Shown piece by piece: positions 6,394 through 6,428 of a stretch of DNA of 6,428 nucleotides (position 1 is the stretch's first letter; each line of letters starts with the position of its first letter). The position numbers and the translations under genes were made by a program. Below the pieces are notes generated by a model. The model did no database searches. It was not told the DNA's origin and was given only the letters and a program-made list of their open reading frames with translations. Source of the stretch: CAYSBA01 sp964429075 [NCBI: uncultured bacterium] (GTDB lineage Bacteria; CAYSBA01); the NCBI GenBank assembly GCA_964429075.1, contig CAYSBA010000083.1, positions 1 to 6,428 of the forward strand. Reading direction: 5' to 3'.

Positions 6394-6428
6394 TTTTTTT
6401 TTTTTTTTCTTGTCTTTGTTTGTGTTTT
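6362..6428 (-). CDS. rpmJ: Probable 3' end of rpmJ (ribosomal protein L36), partial, with no stop at the usual place
   Basis: From 6427 leftward the codons read Lys-His-Lys-Gln-Arg-Gln (6427-6410). This matches the almost invariant L36 C-terminus (KHKQRQG), and rpmJ normally stands just before rpsM. The following codon is GAA instead of Gly, and then the frame runs into a tract of 15 A residues with no stop. As written it continues through Lys codons and over the start of rpsM to a TGA at 6364-6362, adding about 15 residues. Either the L36 gene really has a Lys-rich tail, or the homopolymer and the lost stop come from a sequencing or assembly fault near a contig end. Only 20-odd codons are visible, so the identification rests on six residues plus gene order. 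Confidence 0.5.
   Translation of the reverse strand, partial: KHKQRQEKKKKNGKNGRCRHT
6394..6408 (-). repeat. Poly-A tract (15 A, 16 with the ATG) at the rpmJ-rpsM junction
   Basis: On the minus strand there are 15 consecutive A residues directly before the rpsM ATG. The tract sits where a Shine-Dalgarno sequence and the rpmJ stop would be expected. Runs of this length are known to promote RNA polymerase slippage and are prone to sequencing length errors. A change of one base (14 A) would put the rpmJ frame in register with rpsM. Confidence 0.9.

Noticed and set aside
1-6428. Defence system, mobile element, CRISPR array, tRNA or other new multi-gene system.
   Set aside because: All frames are accounted for by housekeeping and envelope genes. 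No direct repeat array, transposase, integrase or terminal inverted repeat was seen on either strand.

Overview
This is an AT-rich (by eye) bacterial segment in which every convincing gene lies on the minus strand. Reading runs from the right edge (6428) to the left edge (1). Two lipoprotein signal peptides and a TolB protein point to a diderm (Gram-negative type) bacterium. A alpha-operon-type cluster that lacks rpsD narrows it a little, but I cannot name the phylum from the sequence alone.

The right half is the distal end of the ribosomal protein superoperon. It holds the last codons of rpmJ (L36) at the very edge, then rpsM (S13), rpsK (S11), rpoA (RNA polymerase alpha) and rplQ (L17). The usual rpsD (S4) gene between rpsK and rpoA is absent, and only 45 bases separate the two. 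The rpmJ-rpsM junction is a run of 15 A residues directly before the rpsM ATG, with no visible stop codon for rpmJ and no Shine-Dalgarno sequence.

The operon seems to continue without a visible terminator into a lipid-kinase-type gene (diacylglycerol kinase catalytic family, 4129-3197) and a DUF192 gene (3200-2802). These two overlap by four bases (GTGA) and are probably translationally coupled.

An envelope block follows: a small putative lipoprotein (start probably 2738), tolB (2340-1018, four-base ATGA overlap with the lipoprotein gene) and a lipoprotein alpha/beta hydrolase of the platelet-activating-factor acetylhydrolase type (998 to the left edge, C-terminus cut off). A promoter-like sequence (TTGACA, 17-base spacer with TG, TAACCT) lies just before the lipoprotein gene. 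It predicts a transcript that begins at or within a base of the ATG, so this block may have its own, possibly leaderless, transcript.

I see no mobile element, CRISPR array, tRNA or rRNA, and no gene-free stretch longer than about 50 bases. Nothing here is clearly a new system. The most noteworthy points are the rpmJ-rpsM junction, the missing rpsD, the candidate leaderless promoter, and the joining of a core ribosomal operon to lipid and envelope genes, including a tolB with no pal beside it.
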